Source: JACMLD01 sp044227095
Lineage (GTDB): Bacteria; Bacteroidota; Bacteroidia; Chitinophagales; Chitinophagaceae
Direction of reading: 5' to 3'
Assembly (NCBI GenBank): GCA_044227095.1
Contig: JBGAFV010000001.1
Coordinates: 4,650,001 to 4,714,000 of the forward strand
Length of the DNA: 64,000 bases
The notes beneath the pieces were generated by a model. That model was not told the DNA's origin, made no database searches, and was given only the letters and a program-made list of their open reading frames with translations. Shown here piece by piece: positions 37,385-44,552 of this stretch (position 1 is the stretch's first letter; each line of letters opens with the position of its first letter). A program made the position numbers and the translations under genes.

Positions 37385-37487
37385 GCGACGGGCTACACCC
37401 ATCGCTTTTATATATCGCTCTTACAGAGCTGGATGCTACAAAGGCCTGAAAGGCCATAATCTTTTAGCGATGGGTGTAGCCCATCGC
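37385..37487. repeat. BIME-like pair of REP palindromes
   Basis: GCGACGGGCTACACCCATCG (37385) and GCGATGGGTGTAGCCCATCG (37467) are inverted copies of each other, 61 bp apart, with GGCCTGAAAGGCC (37443) between them. The same design is found at 16155-16295. Confidence 0.7.
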
Positions 37488-37571
37488 GATGCCCATTGAG
37501 CAGCAATTTAAATTATCATTTAAGAAGATTGAGATACAACCTAAAGCCCCTTATTGCTATGCCGGTGTATA

Positions 37572-37834
37572 CACCTCACCCCCGGCCCCTCTCCAACTTC
37601 GTTGGAGAGGGGTGCCCCTCCGCGAGATTGCTTATTAATTTCTAACAGTGGGTCTATGAATTGTAAGATTTATTATTAAATACAGTTTTCAATTTGTACA
37701 AGATGAACTCACGGAAATGAAAATTTCTTTTTGGAAAATTGACTTCTAAGGAACCCACTGCCGATACTTTATAATGACTTTTACGGAGGGGCACCCTTCT
37801 ATGCCGAAGGCGGAGAAGGGCCGGGGATGAGGTG
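37572..37834. mobile_element. MITE-like element with ~50-bp terminal inverted repeats
   Basis: The left end (37572-37622, CACCTCACCCCCGGCCCCTC...) and right end (37784-37834, ...GGGCCGGGGATGAGGTG) are imperfect inverted repeats of about 50 bp. The homology continues inward (CAGTGGGT and ACCCACTG, at about 37646 and 37753). Each arm can also fold on its own (TCTCCAACTTCGTTGGAGA). No transposase frame is present. The terminal symmetry suggests a small non-autonomous element, but I cannot see a clear target duplication. Confidence 0.55.
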
Positions 37835-37841
37835 TTGCAGC

Positions 37842-37874
37842 AAAAAAAACTCCCGACCGGAAACCGATCGGGAG
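37842..37874 (-). terminator. groL terminator
   Basis: On the minus strand, CTCCCGATCGG pairs with CCGGTCGGGAG (11 bp, one wobble) across a 3-nt loop. It is followed by eight T residues, 45 bp after the groL stop. Confidence 0.9.
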
Positions 37875-37918
37875 CTATTATCTGCATACTAAATACTATA
37901 TACTTAGTACTTATATTC

Positions 37919-39553
37919 TTAGTAACCCATGCCACCCATATCAGGTGCGCCATGGCTATGTGCTGCTTCTTCTTTCTTAGGCCTGTCTGCAACTACACAT
38001 TCTGTAGTTAACAACATACCTGCAATTGAAGCTGCATTTTCAAGAGCGATACGGGTAACTTTAGTTGGATCAATTACACCCGCTTTCAGCAAGTTTTCGT
38101 AAACTTCTGTGCGTGCATTGAAACCAAAATCAGCTTTACCTTCTTTGATTTTCTGAACAACGATTGAACCTTCAATACCACTGTTTACAACAATCTGGCG
38201 AAGTGGTTCTTCAATTGCTCTCTTAACGATAGCAATACCAGTTGTTTCATCTTCGTTGGCACCTTTGAATTTCTCCAAAGCTTCTGTAGCGCGGATGAAA
38301 GAAACACCACCACCTGGTACGATACCTTCTTCAACAGCAGCACGTGTTGCGTGTAAAGCATCATCAACACGGTCTTTCTTTTCTTTCATTTCCACTTCAG
38401 TAGCAGCACCGATATACAATACAGCCACACCACCGCTTAATTTAGCAAGACGTTCCTGTAATTTTTCTTTATCGTAATCAGAAGTTGTGTTTTCAACCTG
38501 TGCTTTAATCTGGTTTACACGGGCAGTGATGTCTGCTTTTTTACCTTTGCCACCAACAACAATTGTGTTGTCTTTGTCAATAGTAATAGATGCAGCCTGA
38601 CCGAGTGAAGTCAAATCAGCAGCTTCTAATTTGTAACCCAGCTCTTCGCTGATTACAGTACCTGCAGTAAGGATAGCGATATCCTGCAGCATTTCTTTAC
38701 GACGGTCACCAAAGCCAGGAGCTTTAACAGCAGCCACTTTCAGCGTACCACGTAATTTATTTACAACCAGCGTAGCCAATGCTTCGCCTTCCAAATCTTC
38801 AGCAATGATTACCAATGGACGGCCGCTTTGTGCAACTTTTTCAAGTATGTGAAGAATGTCTTTCATTGCAGAAATCTTCTTATCATAAATAAGAATGTAT
38901 GGGTTCTGCAATTCAGCTTCCATTTTTTCGCTGTTTGTAACGAAGTAAGGAGAGATATAACCACGGTCGAACTGCATACCTTCAACAACATCAACTGTTG
39001 TATCAGTACCTTTTGCTTCTTCAACTGTGATAACGCCTTCTTTACCTACTTTACCAAAAGCTTCTGCAATCAGTTTACCAATTGTTTCGTCGTTGTTTGC
39101 AGAGATAGAAGCAACTTGTTGAATTTTTTTGCTGTCGTTACCAATTGTCTGAGACTGAGCTTTCAGGTTTTCAACAATTTTAGCAACGGCTTTATCAATA
39201 CCGCGTTTCAAATCCATTGGGTTCGCACCGGCAGCTACGTTTTTCAAACCTTCGCCGATGATAGCCTGTGCAAGAACGGTAGCAGTAGTAGTACCATCAC
39301 CTGCAATGTCTGCAGTTTTAGAAGCTACTTCTTTCACCATTTGTGCGCCCATATTTTCAATTGGGTCTTCCAGTTCAATTTCTTTTGCAACAGTAACACC
39401 GTCTTTTGTAACAGCAGGTGCACCAAATTTTTTCTCAATAACAACATTGCGGCCTTTTGGTCCGAGTGTTACTTTAACTGCGTTGGCAAGTGTATCAACG
39501 CCTTTCTTCATTCTGTTCCTTGCATCAATATCGAAGAATATTTGCTTAGCCAT
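37919..39553 (-). CDS. groL: Chaperonin GroEL (60 kDa)
   Basis: The 544-residue protein is the standard group I chaperonin subunit. It forms the double-ring cage that folds proteins with ATP, in the cytoplasm. Recognisable blocks: VTLGPKGRNVVIEKKFGAP near residue 30, DGTTTATVLAQAI (ATPase loop), GYISPYFVTN, APGFGDRRKEML, and AAVEEGIVPGGG near residue 405. The usual Gly-Gly-Met tail is present (GGMGGMGY reduced to DMGGMGY). It is downstream of groS with a 108-bp gap carrying heptad repeats, and ends in a strong terminator. Confidence 0.99.
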   Translation of the reverse strand: MAKQIFFDIDARNRMKKGVDTLANAVKVTLGPKGRNVVIEKKFGAPAVTKDGVTVAKEIELEDPIENMGAQMVKEVASKTADIAGDGTTTATVLAQAIIGEGLKNVAAGANPMDLKRGIDKAVAKIVENLKAQSQTIGNDSKKIQQVASISANNDETIGKLIAEAFGKVGKEGVITVEEAKGTDTTVDVVEGMQFDRGYISPYFVTNSEKMEAELQNPYILIYDKKISAMKDILHILEKVAQSGRPLVIIAEDLEGEALATLVVNKLRGTLKVAAVKAPGFGDRRKEMLQDIAILTAGTVISEELGYKLEAADLTSLGQAASITIDKDNTIVVGGKGKKADITARVNQIKAQVENTTSDYDKEKLQERLAKLSGGVAVLYIGAATEVEMKEKKDRVDDALHATRAAVEEGIVPGGGVSFIRATEALEKFKGANEDETTGIAIVKRAIEEPLRQIVVNSGIEGSIVVQKIKEGKADFGFNARTEVYENLLKAGVIDPTKVTRIALENAASIAGMLLTTECVVADRPKKEEAAHSHGAPDMGGMGY

Positions 39554-39589
39554 AATTGTATGTGTTTGAAAATTTTTAAGAGTTGAGTA

Positions 39590-39660
39590 TAGCTGTTAGC
39601 ATTTAGCGGTTAGCTATTAGTTTAAATACTAACAGCTAATAGCCTGTAGCTAGTAGCTGT
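39590..39660. repeat. Heptad array 2 (TAGCnnn and inverted GCTAnnn)
   Basis: Five 7-bp units of the form TAGnnnn (39590-39624) are followed by a central TTTAAA. Units of form GCTAnTA (39628-39660) then follow in the complementary sense, so the block is a loose inverted pair. It fills the gap between groS and groL. Confidence 0.75.
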
Positions 39661-39661
39661 T

Positions 39662-39943
39662 TTAAACTATTGCCAGAATATCGCTTTCACGCATAATCAG
39701 CAATTCTTCGCCTTCTACTGTAAGTTCAGTTCCGGCATATTTACCATATAAAACGGTGTCGCCAATTTTTACTGTAACTGGTTCATCTTTTTTACCAGGA
39801 CCGGCAGCTACTACTGTACCGCGTTGTGGTTTCTCTTTAGCAGTATCGGGGATGATAATGCCACCTGCTGTCTTTTCTTCAGCTTTAGCTGGACGTACAA
39901 TTACCCTGTCGTGCAACGGAGTAACTTTCAGATTCTTGGCCAT
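39662..39943 (-). CDS. groS: Co-chaperonin GroES
   Basis: The 93-residue protein has the complete GroES pattern: PLHDRVIVRP at the start, the flexible mobile loop with KTAGGIIIPDTAKEKPQRG, VKIGDTVLYGKYAGTEL, and the LLIMRESDILAIV end. It caps GroEL and closes the folding chamber. It is the first gene of the groS-groL operon. I see no CIRCE-type inverted repeat upstream, so HrcA control is not supported. A candidate TAGCTTTG promoter box lies about 50 bp upstream. Confidence 0.99.
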   Translation of the reverse strand: MAKNLKVTPLHDRVIVRPAKAEEKTAGGIIIPDTAKEKPQRGTVVAAGPGKKDEPVTVKIGDTVLYGKYAGTELTVEGEELLIMRESDILAIV

Positions 39944-39987
39944 ATGCGTTGATTTTTGTTTTTAGTTTATAAATTTCTAATGGCGTG

Positions 39988-39995
39988 CAAAGCTA
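39988..39995 (-). promoter_or_regulatory. Candidate -7 box of groS
   Basis: TAGCTTTG on the minus strand, 45-52 bp before the groS ATG, matches TAnnTTTG. Confidence 0.55.
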
Positions 39996-40139
39996 AACGA
40001 ATTTCATACCAAAGGAAATAAAATGTGGAAAAATGGAAATCCTGACAGTTGAGGTCTCTTTGTGGCAGGTAATCAGTATATAAGATGGTAGCGAGTTGTC
40101 AATTTTTCACTTTCTGGCAGAAATCCAGTTCAGGATACA

Positions 40140-40167
40140 AGTTCGAAGTTCGTAGTTTATAGTCCTC
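40140..40167 (+). repeat. Heptad array 3 (AGTTCnn, four units)
   Basis: Four consecutive units AGTTCGA, AGTTCGT, AGTTTAT and AGTCCTC. The unit is the same as in array 1, although the two sites are 2.8 kb apart and belong to different genes. Confidence 0.7.
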
Positions 40168-40206
40168 TAGCCACGGAATCGGGGGAAACATTGTCCTATT
40201 AAGTCG

Positions 40207-40264
40207 AACTGCTAACTACTAAGAACTCCTTAACTCTCAAACTACGAACTATGAACTAAAAACT
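40207..40264 (+). repeat. Heptad array 4 (nnnAACT, inverted to array 3)
   Basis: AACT recurs eight times with spacings 7, 10, 8, 8, 7, 7, 7. AACT/GAACT is the reverse complement of the AGTTC unit of array 3, so arrays 3 and 4 form an inverted pair with about 39 bp between. The array ends just before the nusB promoter box. Confidence 0.7.
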
Positions 40265-40303
40265 GTTATCTTCGCACCCTCAAAACAAGTTCTTGGTATA
40301 ACT

Positions 40304-41233
40304 ATGATTAGCAGAAGAAATATCCGGGTAAAAGTGATGCAAACCCTTTACTCAGCAGAGACAGCACAAGGAGAAATGAAACCCGGCGAACCCTCGAATA
40401 TCCTCCAGAAACATTTTGATCAGACTAGGTCGCTTCTCACCTATCTTTTGTATGTAATAACAGAAATAGCCCGCTACGCGGAAACAGATGCAAGAAACAA
40501 AGCTTCAAAACATTTGCCCACTGAAGCAGACCTTAATATTAATACAAAGCTTGCAGGAAATGAATTGCTATGGAAACTGCTTGAAGATCCTTCCTACCAA
40601 AAAGTATTAAAAGAAGACAAGCCGGACCTGCTTGCAGATAAAGAAGAAATTAAAAAGTTGTACCTGGAACTGGTGGCTTCACCAGAATACAAGACTTATA
40701 TAACAGAGCAAAGCCGCGATAGCAAGTCTGAAAAGCAAATGCTTGAATTTATATTGGGCTCATTAATGCTTCCTAACGAAAATTTTGTTGCCCGTGTAGA
40801 AGAAATTTTTACAAACTGGGATGACGACTGCGATGTAATCAATCAGCTAATCCTCAGTTGGCTGCAAAAACCAGGCTCTTTCAATTTTATGGAAATCATT
40901 AGCAAAGACAAACTTGTTTTTGCAAAAGAGCTACTGCAAACAGTTGCTGACAAACGGGAAGTGACTATGGAACTTATCAAACCCAAATTAAAAAATTGGG
41001 ACCCGGAAAGGATTGCAGTACTGGATATGATACTGATGCAGATGGGCGTTTGCGAATTTTTATATTTTGAAACAATACCACCAAAAGTTACCATAAACGA
41101 ATACATTGATCTGGCAAAAGAATACAGTACGCCGCAAAGCGGACAGTTTGTTAATGGCATCCTTGATAATATCCACAAGGATTTACTGAAAGGCGATCAA
41201 ATGCATAAAGTTTCCTTTGTTAAAAAAAAGTAA
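40304..41233 (+). CDS. nusB: Transcription antitermination factor NusB
   Basis: The 309-residue protein starts with the NusB signature SRRNIRVKVMQTLYSAE. Its core fold reappears at the C-terminus (AVLDMILMQMGVCEFLYFETIPPKVTINEYIDLAKEYSTPQSGQFVNGILDNI). It is about twice the length of E. coli NusB because of a central insert of roughly 150 residues (about 60-210), as in other Bacteroidota. NusB with NusE (S10) binds boxA RNA and supports rRNA antitermination. It begins the conserved nusB-DUF1573-yajC-coaE cluster; a lipoprotein gene follows after 7 bp. Confidence 0.95.
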   Translation: MISRRNIRVKVMQTLYSAETAQGEMKPGEPSNILQKHFDQTRSLLTYLLYVITEIARYAETDARNKASKHLPTEADLNINTKLAGNELLWKLLEDPSYQKVLKEDKPDLLADKEEIKKLYLELVASPEYKTYITEQSRDSKSEKQMLEFILGSLMLPNENFVARVEEIFTNWDDDCDVINQLILSWLQKPGSFNFMEIISKDKLVFAKELLQTVADKREVTMELIKPKLKNWDPERIAVLDMILMQMGVCEFLYFETIPPKVTINEYIDLAKEYSTPQSGQFVNGILDNIHKDLLKGDQMHKVSFVKKK

Positions 41234-41240
41234 TTGACCA

Positions 41241-41729
41241 ATGACTACATTTGCAAAAAAACATTCCATGAGATTGATTGTTATATTGTCTGCACTAACA
41301 ATTGCAGCAGCCAGTTGTAATGGCCCGGTAAAAAGAGAAGTAAAAGATACAACGCCAACCGCAGCCGTGTTGCCCGAAGATAAACCAGCAGAAAAAAAAG
41401 ATACTGCAAGCTTTACAACAATGCAGTGGATAGATTCAGTAAAAGACTATGGCAAAATAACTGAAGGCCAGAAACTGGAAGTGTTGTTTCGTTTTAAAAA
41501 CACCGGCAGCAAACCATTGGTTATAGAAAGTGTACATCCCGGTTGCGGATGCACGGTAGCAGATCCACCCAAAGAACCTATTGCCCCCGGAGCTGAAGGA
41601 GAAATTAAAGGAAGTTTCGATAGCAATGGCAAAAGCGGCGTACAACATAAAACTATTGCAGTAAGGGCCAATACAAAAGGAAGTCAGGATCATGAACTGG
41701 CATTTACAGTAGACATAACTAAAAAATAA
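41241..41729 (+). CDS. DUF1573 domain lipoprotein
   Basis: The 162-residue protein has a lipoprotein signal (TIAAASCNGPVKR, lipobox Cys about residue 26) and a single DUF1573 domain. The domain carries the usual FRFKNTGSKPLVIESVHPGCGCTVAD pattern with its conserved Cys-x-Cys and the following PGAEGEIKGSFDS. DUF1573 is an immunoglobulin-like, ASH/MSP-related domain of unknown function, common in secreted Bacteroidota proteins. It sits between nusB and yajC, which is a conserved order, so it is probably cotranscribed. A role in envelope function is inference. Confidence 0.9.
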   Translation: MTTFAKKHSMRLIVILSALTIAAASCNGPVKREVKDTTPTAAVLPEDKPAEKKDTASFTTMQWIDSVKDYGKITEGQKLEVLFRFKNTGSKPLVIESVHPGCGCTVADPPKEPIAPGAEGEIKGSFDSNGKSGVQHKTIAVRANTKGSQDHELAFTVDITKK

Positions 41730-41758
41730 TTACAACTTTTAAAAGCAATACATAAAAA

Positions 41759-42091
41759 ATGACACACTTAACGATTCTATTACAGGCAGGTGGCCAAAGT
41801 TCAACCCAGATGATGATTTTATTGGGCGGTATGATACTTGTATTCTGGTTGTTTATGATCCGTCCGCAGGCAAAAAAAGCAAAACAGGCTAAAGAGTTTC
41901 AGAACAATTTGCAGAAGGGCGCCAAGATTGTTACCATTGCAGGTATACACGGCACTATTAATAAAGTAAATGAAGACAATACAACTGTTATGCTGGAAAC
42001 AAGTCCGGGCAGTTATATTAAAATTGAGAAAAGTGCTATAAGCATAGAATGGAGCCAGGCAATTAACAAAGCCGCTGAACCAGCGAAATAA
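41759..42091 (+). CDS. yajC: Preprotein translocase subunit YajC
   Basis: The 110-residue protein has one N-terminal membrane helix (MMILLGGMILVFWLFMI) followed by the signature RPQAKKAKQAKEFQNNLQKGAKIVTIAGIHGTI and the short soluble domain with VMLETSPGSYIKIEKSAI. YajC binds SecDF and assists Sec-dependent export at the inner membrane. It ends a transcript closed by a terminator at 42113. coaE, normally next, is separated from it here by a 547-bp tandem repeat. Confidence 0.97.
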   Translation: MTHLTILLQAGGQSSTQMMILLGGMILVFWLFMIRPQAKKAKQAKEFQNNLQKGAKIVTIAGIHGTINKVNEDNTTVMLETSPGSYIKIEKSAISIEWSQAINKAAEPAK

Positions 42092-42112
42092 GCGATTATA
42101 CATTACTGATAG

Positions 42113-42141
42113 TCCCGCGCCAAAGGCACGGGATTTTTTTT
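42113..42141 (+). terminator. Terminator after yajC
   Basis: TCCCGCGCC pairs with GGCACGGGA (one mismatch) across a 3-nt loop, with eight T residues following. Confidence 0.85.
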
Positions 42142-42143
42142 AA

Positions 42144-42690
42144 CCAGGATTTTTAAGATTAGAAGGATTAATAAGATGCTCTCAACAAACATCGAAGATG
42201 CCGTGTATTGCCTTATATGAAATCTGCAATAAGTGTTCTCAATAAATATAACCTTCCCCGTCATTGCTCAAAAAAATACTCCGTGCTTCCATGTGTCACC
42301 TGTGCCTCCGTGGTTCACTTGTCTTGCCCAGGATTTTTAGGATTAGAGGATTAATAAGATGTTCTCAGCCGGCATCGAAGATGCCTCCGTGTATTGCCTT
42401 ATATAAAATCTGCAATAAGTGTTCTCAATAAATATAACCTTCCCCGTCTTTGCTCAAAAAAATACTCCGTGCTTCCATGTGTCACCCGTGCCTCCGTGGT
42501 TCACTTGTCTTGCTCAAGATTTTTAAGATTAGAAGGATTAATAAGTTGTTCTCAGCCGGCATCGAAGATGCCTCCGTGTATTGCCTTACATGAAATCTGC
42601 AATAAGTGTTCTCAATAAATATAGCCTTCCCCGTCATTGCTCAAAAAAATACTCCGTGCTTCCCAGTGTTCCCCCTGCCTCCGTGGTTCA
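42144..42690. repeat. Three tandem copies of a ~185-bp non-coding unit
   Basis: Copies start at 42144, 42328 and 42514 (spacings 184 and 186) and are about 90-95% identical. Each unit opens with a CAGGATTTTTAAGATTAGA stretch, then a CGAAGATGCC(TCCGTG)TATTGCC block, AATAAGTGTTCTCAATAAAT, and ends with two or three TCCGTG-containing segments (TACTCCGTGCTTCC, CCTCCGTGGTTCA). No conserved frame spans the copies. It separates yajC from coaE. Confidence 0.9.
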
Positions 42691-42703
42691 AAAAATCTCC
42701 CAC

Positions 42704-42745
42704 AATTAAAAATTCTGAATTACTAATTATTAATTATTAATTTTC
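42704..42745 (+). repeat. Heptad array 5 (AATTnnn, six units)
   Basis: Six uninterrupted 7-bp units all start with AATT, with variable last three bases (AAA, CTG, ACT, ATT, ATT, TTC). The array ends four bases before the coaE ATG, so it occupies the ribosome-binding region. Confidence 0.8.
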
Positions 42746-42749
42746 CTCC

Positions 42750-43346
42750 ATGACATTAAGAGTTGGCATAACAGGCGGTATTGGCAGCGGCAAAAGTACC
42801 GTTGCTGCAATATTTGCTACATTGGGCATACCTGTTTACAATGCAGATGATGCAGCCAAAAGATTAATGAATGAAAACGAAACAATAAAAACCGAACTAA
42901 AAAAATTGTTTGGTGAAGAAACCTACACAAACGGAATATTAAACAGATCTTATCTTTCTGCACAGGTATTTAACAATAAAGAAAAACTTGCGCAGCTAAA
43001 TGCAATTGTACATCCTGTTACAATAAATGATGGAGAAGAATGGATGCAGCAACAAACCTCTCCTTATGCACTTAAAGAAGCGGCAATAATATTTGAAAGC
43101 GGTTCACAGCGTTACCTCGATTTTATTATAGGCGTTTATGCCCCCATTACTTTGCGCATATTCCGCAGCATGAAAAGAGATAACCTTAGCAAAGAAGAAG
43201 TAAATGCAAGAATAAACCGGCAAATGGACGATACTATAAAAATGAAACTTTGCGATGCAGTAATTACTAACGACGAGCAACAACCGGTGCTACCGCAAGT
43301 AATGGAACTGCACAAGAAGCTATTGGGATTAGGGGCTGGGAATTAG
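42750..43346 (+). CDS. coaE: Dephospho-CoA kinase
   Basis: The 198-residue cytoplasmic enzyme phosphorylates dephospho-CoA at the ribose 3' position, the last step of coenzyme A synthesis. It has the P-loop GITGGIGSGKSTVAAIF at the N-terminus, the VYNADDAAKRLM motif binding dephospho-CoA, the LNAIVHPVTI stretch, and RINRQMDD typical of the family. Length fits the family (about 200). The last seven codons (LGLGAGN) lie inside a heptad repeat that also covers the stop codon, so the C-terminus may have been changed by repeat growth. Confidence 0.95.
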   Translation: MTLRVGITGGIGSGKSTVAAIFATLGIPVYNADDAAKRLMNENETIKTELKKLFGEETYTNGILNRSYLSAQVFNNKEKLAQLNAIVHPVTINDGEEWMQQQTSPYALKEAAIIFESGSQRYLDFIIGVYAPITLRIFRSMKRDNLSKEEVNARINRQMDDTIKMKLCDAVITNDEQQPVLPQVMELHKKLLGLGAGN

Positions 43347-43372
43347 TTATTAGGAATTGGCAATTAGTAACC
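43324..43372 (+). repeat. Heptad array 6, overlapping the coaE stop codon
   Basis: Seven 7-bp units resembling (A/G)GnnATT, for example GGGAATT, AGTTATT, AGGAATT and GGCAATT. The array runs from within the last coaE codons, through the stop at 43344, and into the gap. Confidence 0.7.
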
Positions 43373-43409
43373 TCTTCACTTTTTTATTAATCCAGCATTA
43401 TTACTTTAT

Positions 43410-43455
43410 TCAACATCGTTGCGTCGCACACTTGTACTACACATCATTATTGATC
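43410..43455 (+). repeat. Dispersed ~45-bp element, copy
   Basis: TTGCGTCGCACACTTGTACT with flanks matches 16093-16139 (about 80-85%). Confidence 0.55.
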
Positions 43456-43536
43456 TTTAGCATTCTAGTACAACTTGCAATTTCATATAAAACCATCTTA
43501 GTAAATAAGTTTGCGATTTACCCAAGTCCACCTATT

Positions 43537-43557
43537 GGGGGGATTTAGGGGGGGGGG
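43537..43557 (+). repeat. Poly-G tracts (G6 and G10)
   Basis: Six G residues (43537-43542), then ATTTA, then ten G residues (43548-43557) end three bases before the stop codon of the minus-strand methyltransferase gene. A homopolymer of this length is prone to slippage. It is outside the coding sequence. Confidence 0.8.
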
Positions 43558-43560
43558 CCA

Positions 43561-44511
43561 CTATTTCACTATCTTAAAACACCATCTTCTCAATTTACCT
43601 TCAAAATCAAAAGGCGTAGTCTGTTTCGTTATATCGGTAATAGAAGCAGCACGTACATTATCACTATCTAATTGAAATTTGGTATAGTTGGTACTGAAAT
43701 ACATAACAGCCCCTGGTTTCATTGCTGCAAGACATTTATTAATTAAAGAAACATGGTCCTGCTGAATGTCTAAAAAATCTTTCATTCTTTTACTGTTGCT
43801 GAATGTTGGCGGATCAAGCACTACAATATCAAAACTTGCAGGTGGAATTTCATCGAGGTATTGTAACACATCTGCATGAACAAACTTGTACTTTGCAGTA
43901 TCAGTAAGATTATTCAGCTTAAAATTATCTTCTGCCCAACTGAGGTAATTCTTAGATAAATCCACTGATACAACAGATGCCGCACTACCCGCTGCCGCAT
44001 AAACAGAAAAAGAACCTGTATAACAAAAAAGGTTCAGAACATGTTTATTGTTAGATTGCTCACGCACCATGTTGCGTGTAATGCGGTGATCCAAAAACAA
44101 ACCGGTATCCAGGTAATCCGAAAGATTTACTTTAAAAGATAAACCCGCTTCTTTCACCGTAAAAAAATCCATCTCCTCTCCTGTCTTCTGGTATTGATCC
44201 TGTCTATCTGTTTTTCGCTTACGTTGCTTAAGATAAATATTTTCATCTGGCACTTGCGTTACCTCACATGTTACAGCAATACTTTCGTTCAGCCATGCAT
44301 CGTGCTGTTCATCGGTAAGATTGTGTTTTGCCCTGTATTCAGAAAAATAAATTTTGTCTTCGTATATATCAATAATTAATGGAAACTCCGGCAGGTCCCT
44401 ATCGTACAACCGATAGCATGTTATACCCTGCCGCTTTGCCTGTTTACTAAGATGCCGGAAAACTTTGGCAAGCCGGTTCCTGAACATTTGTATTTTTTCC
44501 TGGTCGTTCAT
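43561..44511 (-). CDS. rlmK: 23S rRNA methyltransferase, free-standing RlmK type
   Basis: The 316-residue protein matches the C-terminal half of E. coli RlmKL. It begins with a helical segment, then CYRLYDRDLPEFPLIIDIYED, KQRKRKTDRQDQYQK, NLSDYLDTGLFLDHRITRNMV, the SAM-binding LNLFCYTGSFSVYAAA and VVSVDLSKNYLSWAEDN, and the catalytic region DPPTFSNSKRM. RlmK makes m7G2069 in 23S rRNA. Here it is encoded alone, without the THUMP/RlmL half. Adjacent genes are not functionally related. The alternative is an RlmI-like cytosine methyltransferase, but the LYDRDLPE block and NSKRM motif favour RlmK. Confidence 0.85.
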   Translation of the reverse strand: MNDQEKIQMFRNRLAKVFRHLSKQAKRQGITCYRLYDRDLPEFPLIIDIYEDKIYFSEYRAKHNLTDEQHDAWLNESIAVTCEVTQVPDENIYLKQRKRKTDRQDQYQKTGEEMDFFTVKEAGLSFKVNLSDYLDTGLFLDHRITRNMVREQSNNKHVLNLFCYTGSFSVYAAAGSAASVVSVDLSKNYLSWAEDNFKLNNLTDTAKYKFVHADVLQYLDEIPPASFDIVVLDPPTFSNSKRMKDFLDIQQDHVSLINKCLAAMKPGAVMYFSTNYTKFQLDSDNVRAASITDITKQTTPFDFEGKLRRWCFKIVK

Positions 44512-44537
44512 TGGCGCTAAAAATACAACAGATGCTG

Positions 44538-44545
44538 TAGTTTTG
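44538..44545 (+). promoter_or_regulatory. Candidate -7 box for a leaderless transcript
   Basis: TAGTTTTG matches TAnnTTTG and ends seven bases before the ATG of the next gene (44553). Transcription would begin at or next to the start codon. Confidence 0.5.
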
Positions 44546-44552
44546 GGCAGTT

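Larger units (their letters stand above)
39944..40303. other. Divergent intergenic region groS/nusB
   Basis: This 360-bp region carries a groS promoter box on the minus strand, two heptad arrays in inverted orientation, and a candidate TATCTTCG box (about 40268-40275) for nusB. No gene is visible. Confidence 0.6.

Noticed and set aside
37654..37992. 112-codon frame overlapping the end of groL
   Set aside because: It runs through the MITE-like repeat, the groL terminator and the groL 3' end in another frame, so it is a shadow.
38828..39586. 252-codon frame opposite groL
   Set aside because: Antisense to a firmly identified chaperonin gene; its Phe/Cys/Asn-rich content is a by-product of groL codon use.
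39944..40010. CIRCE operator upstream of groS
   Set aside because: No GAGTGCTAA-type inverted repeat is present; only a TAnnTTTG promoter box was found.
42394..42618. 74-codon frame inside the 185-bp tandem repeats
   Set aside because: Frames differ between the repeat copies and no domain or conserved start is present.
42144..42690. Tandem repeats as a CRISPR array
   Set aside because: The 185-bp unit is nearly the same throughout, without unique spacers of regular length.
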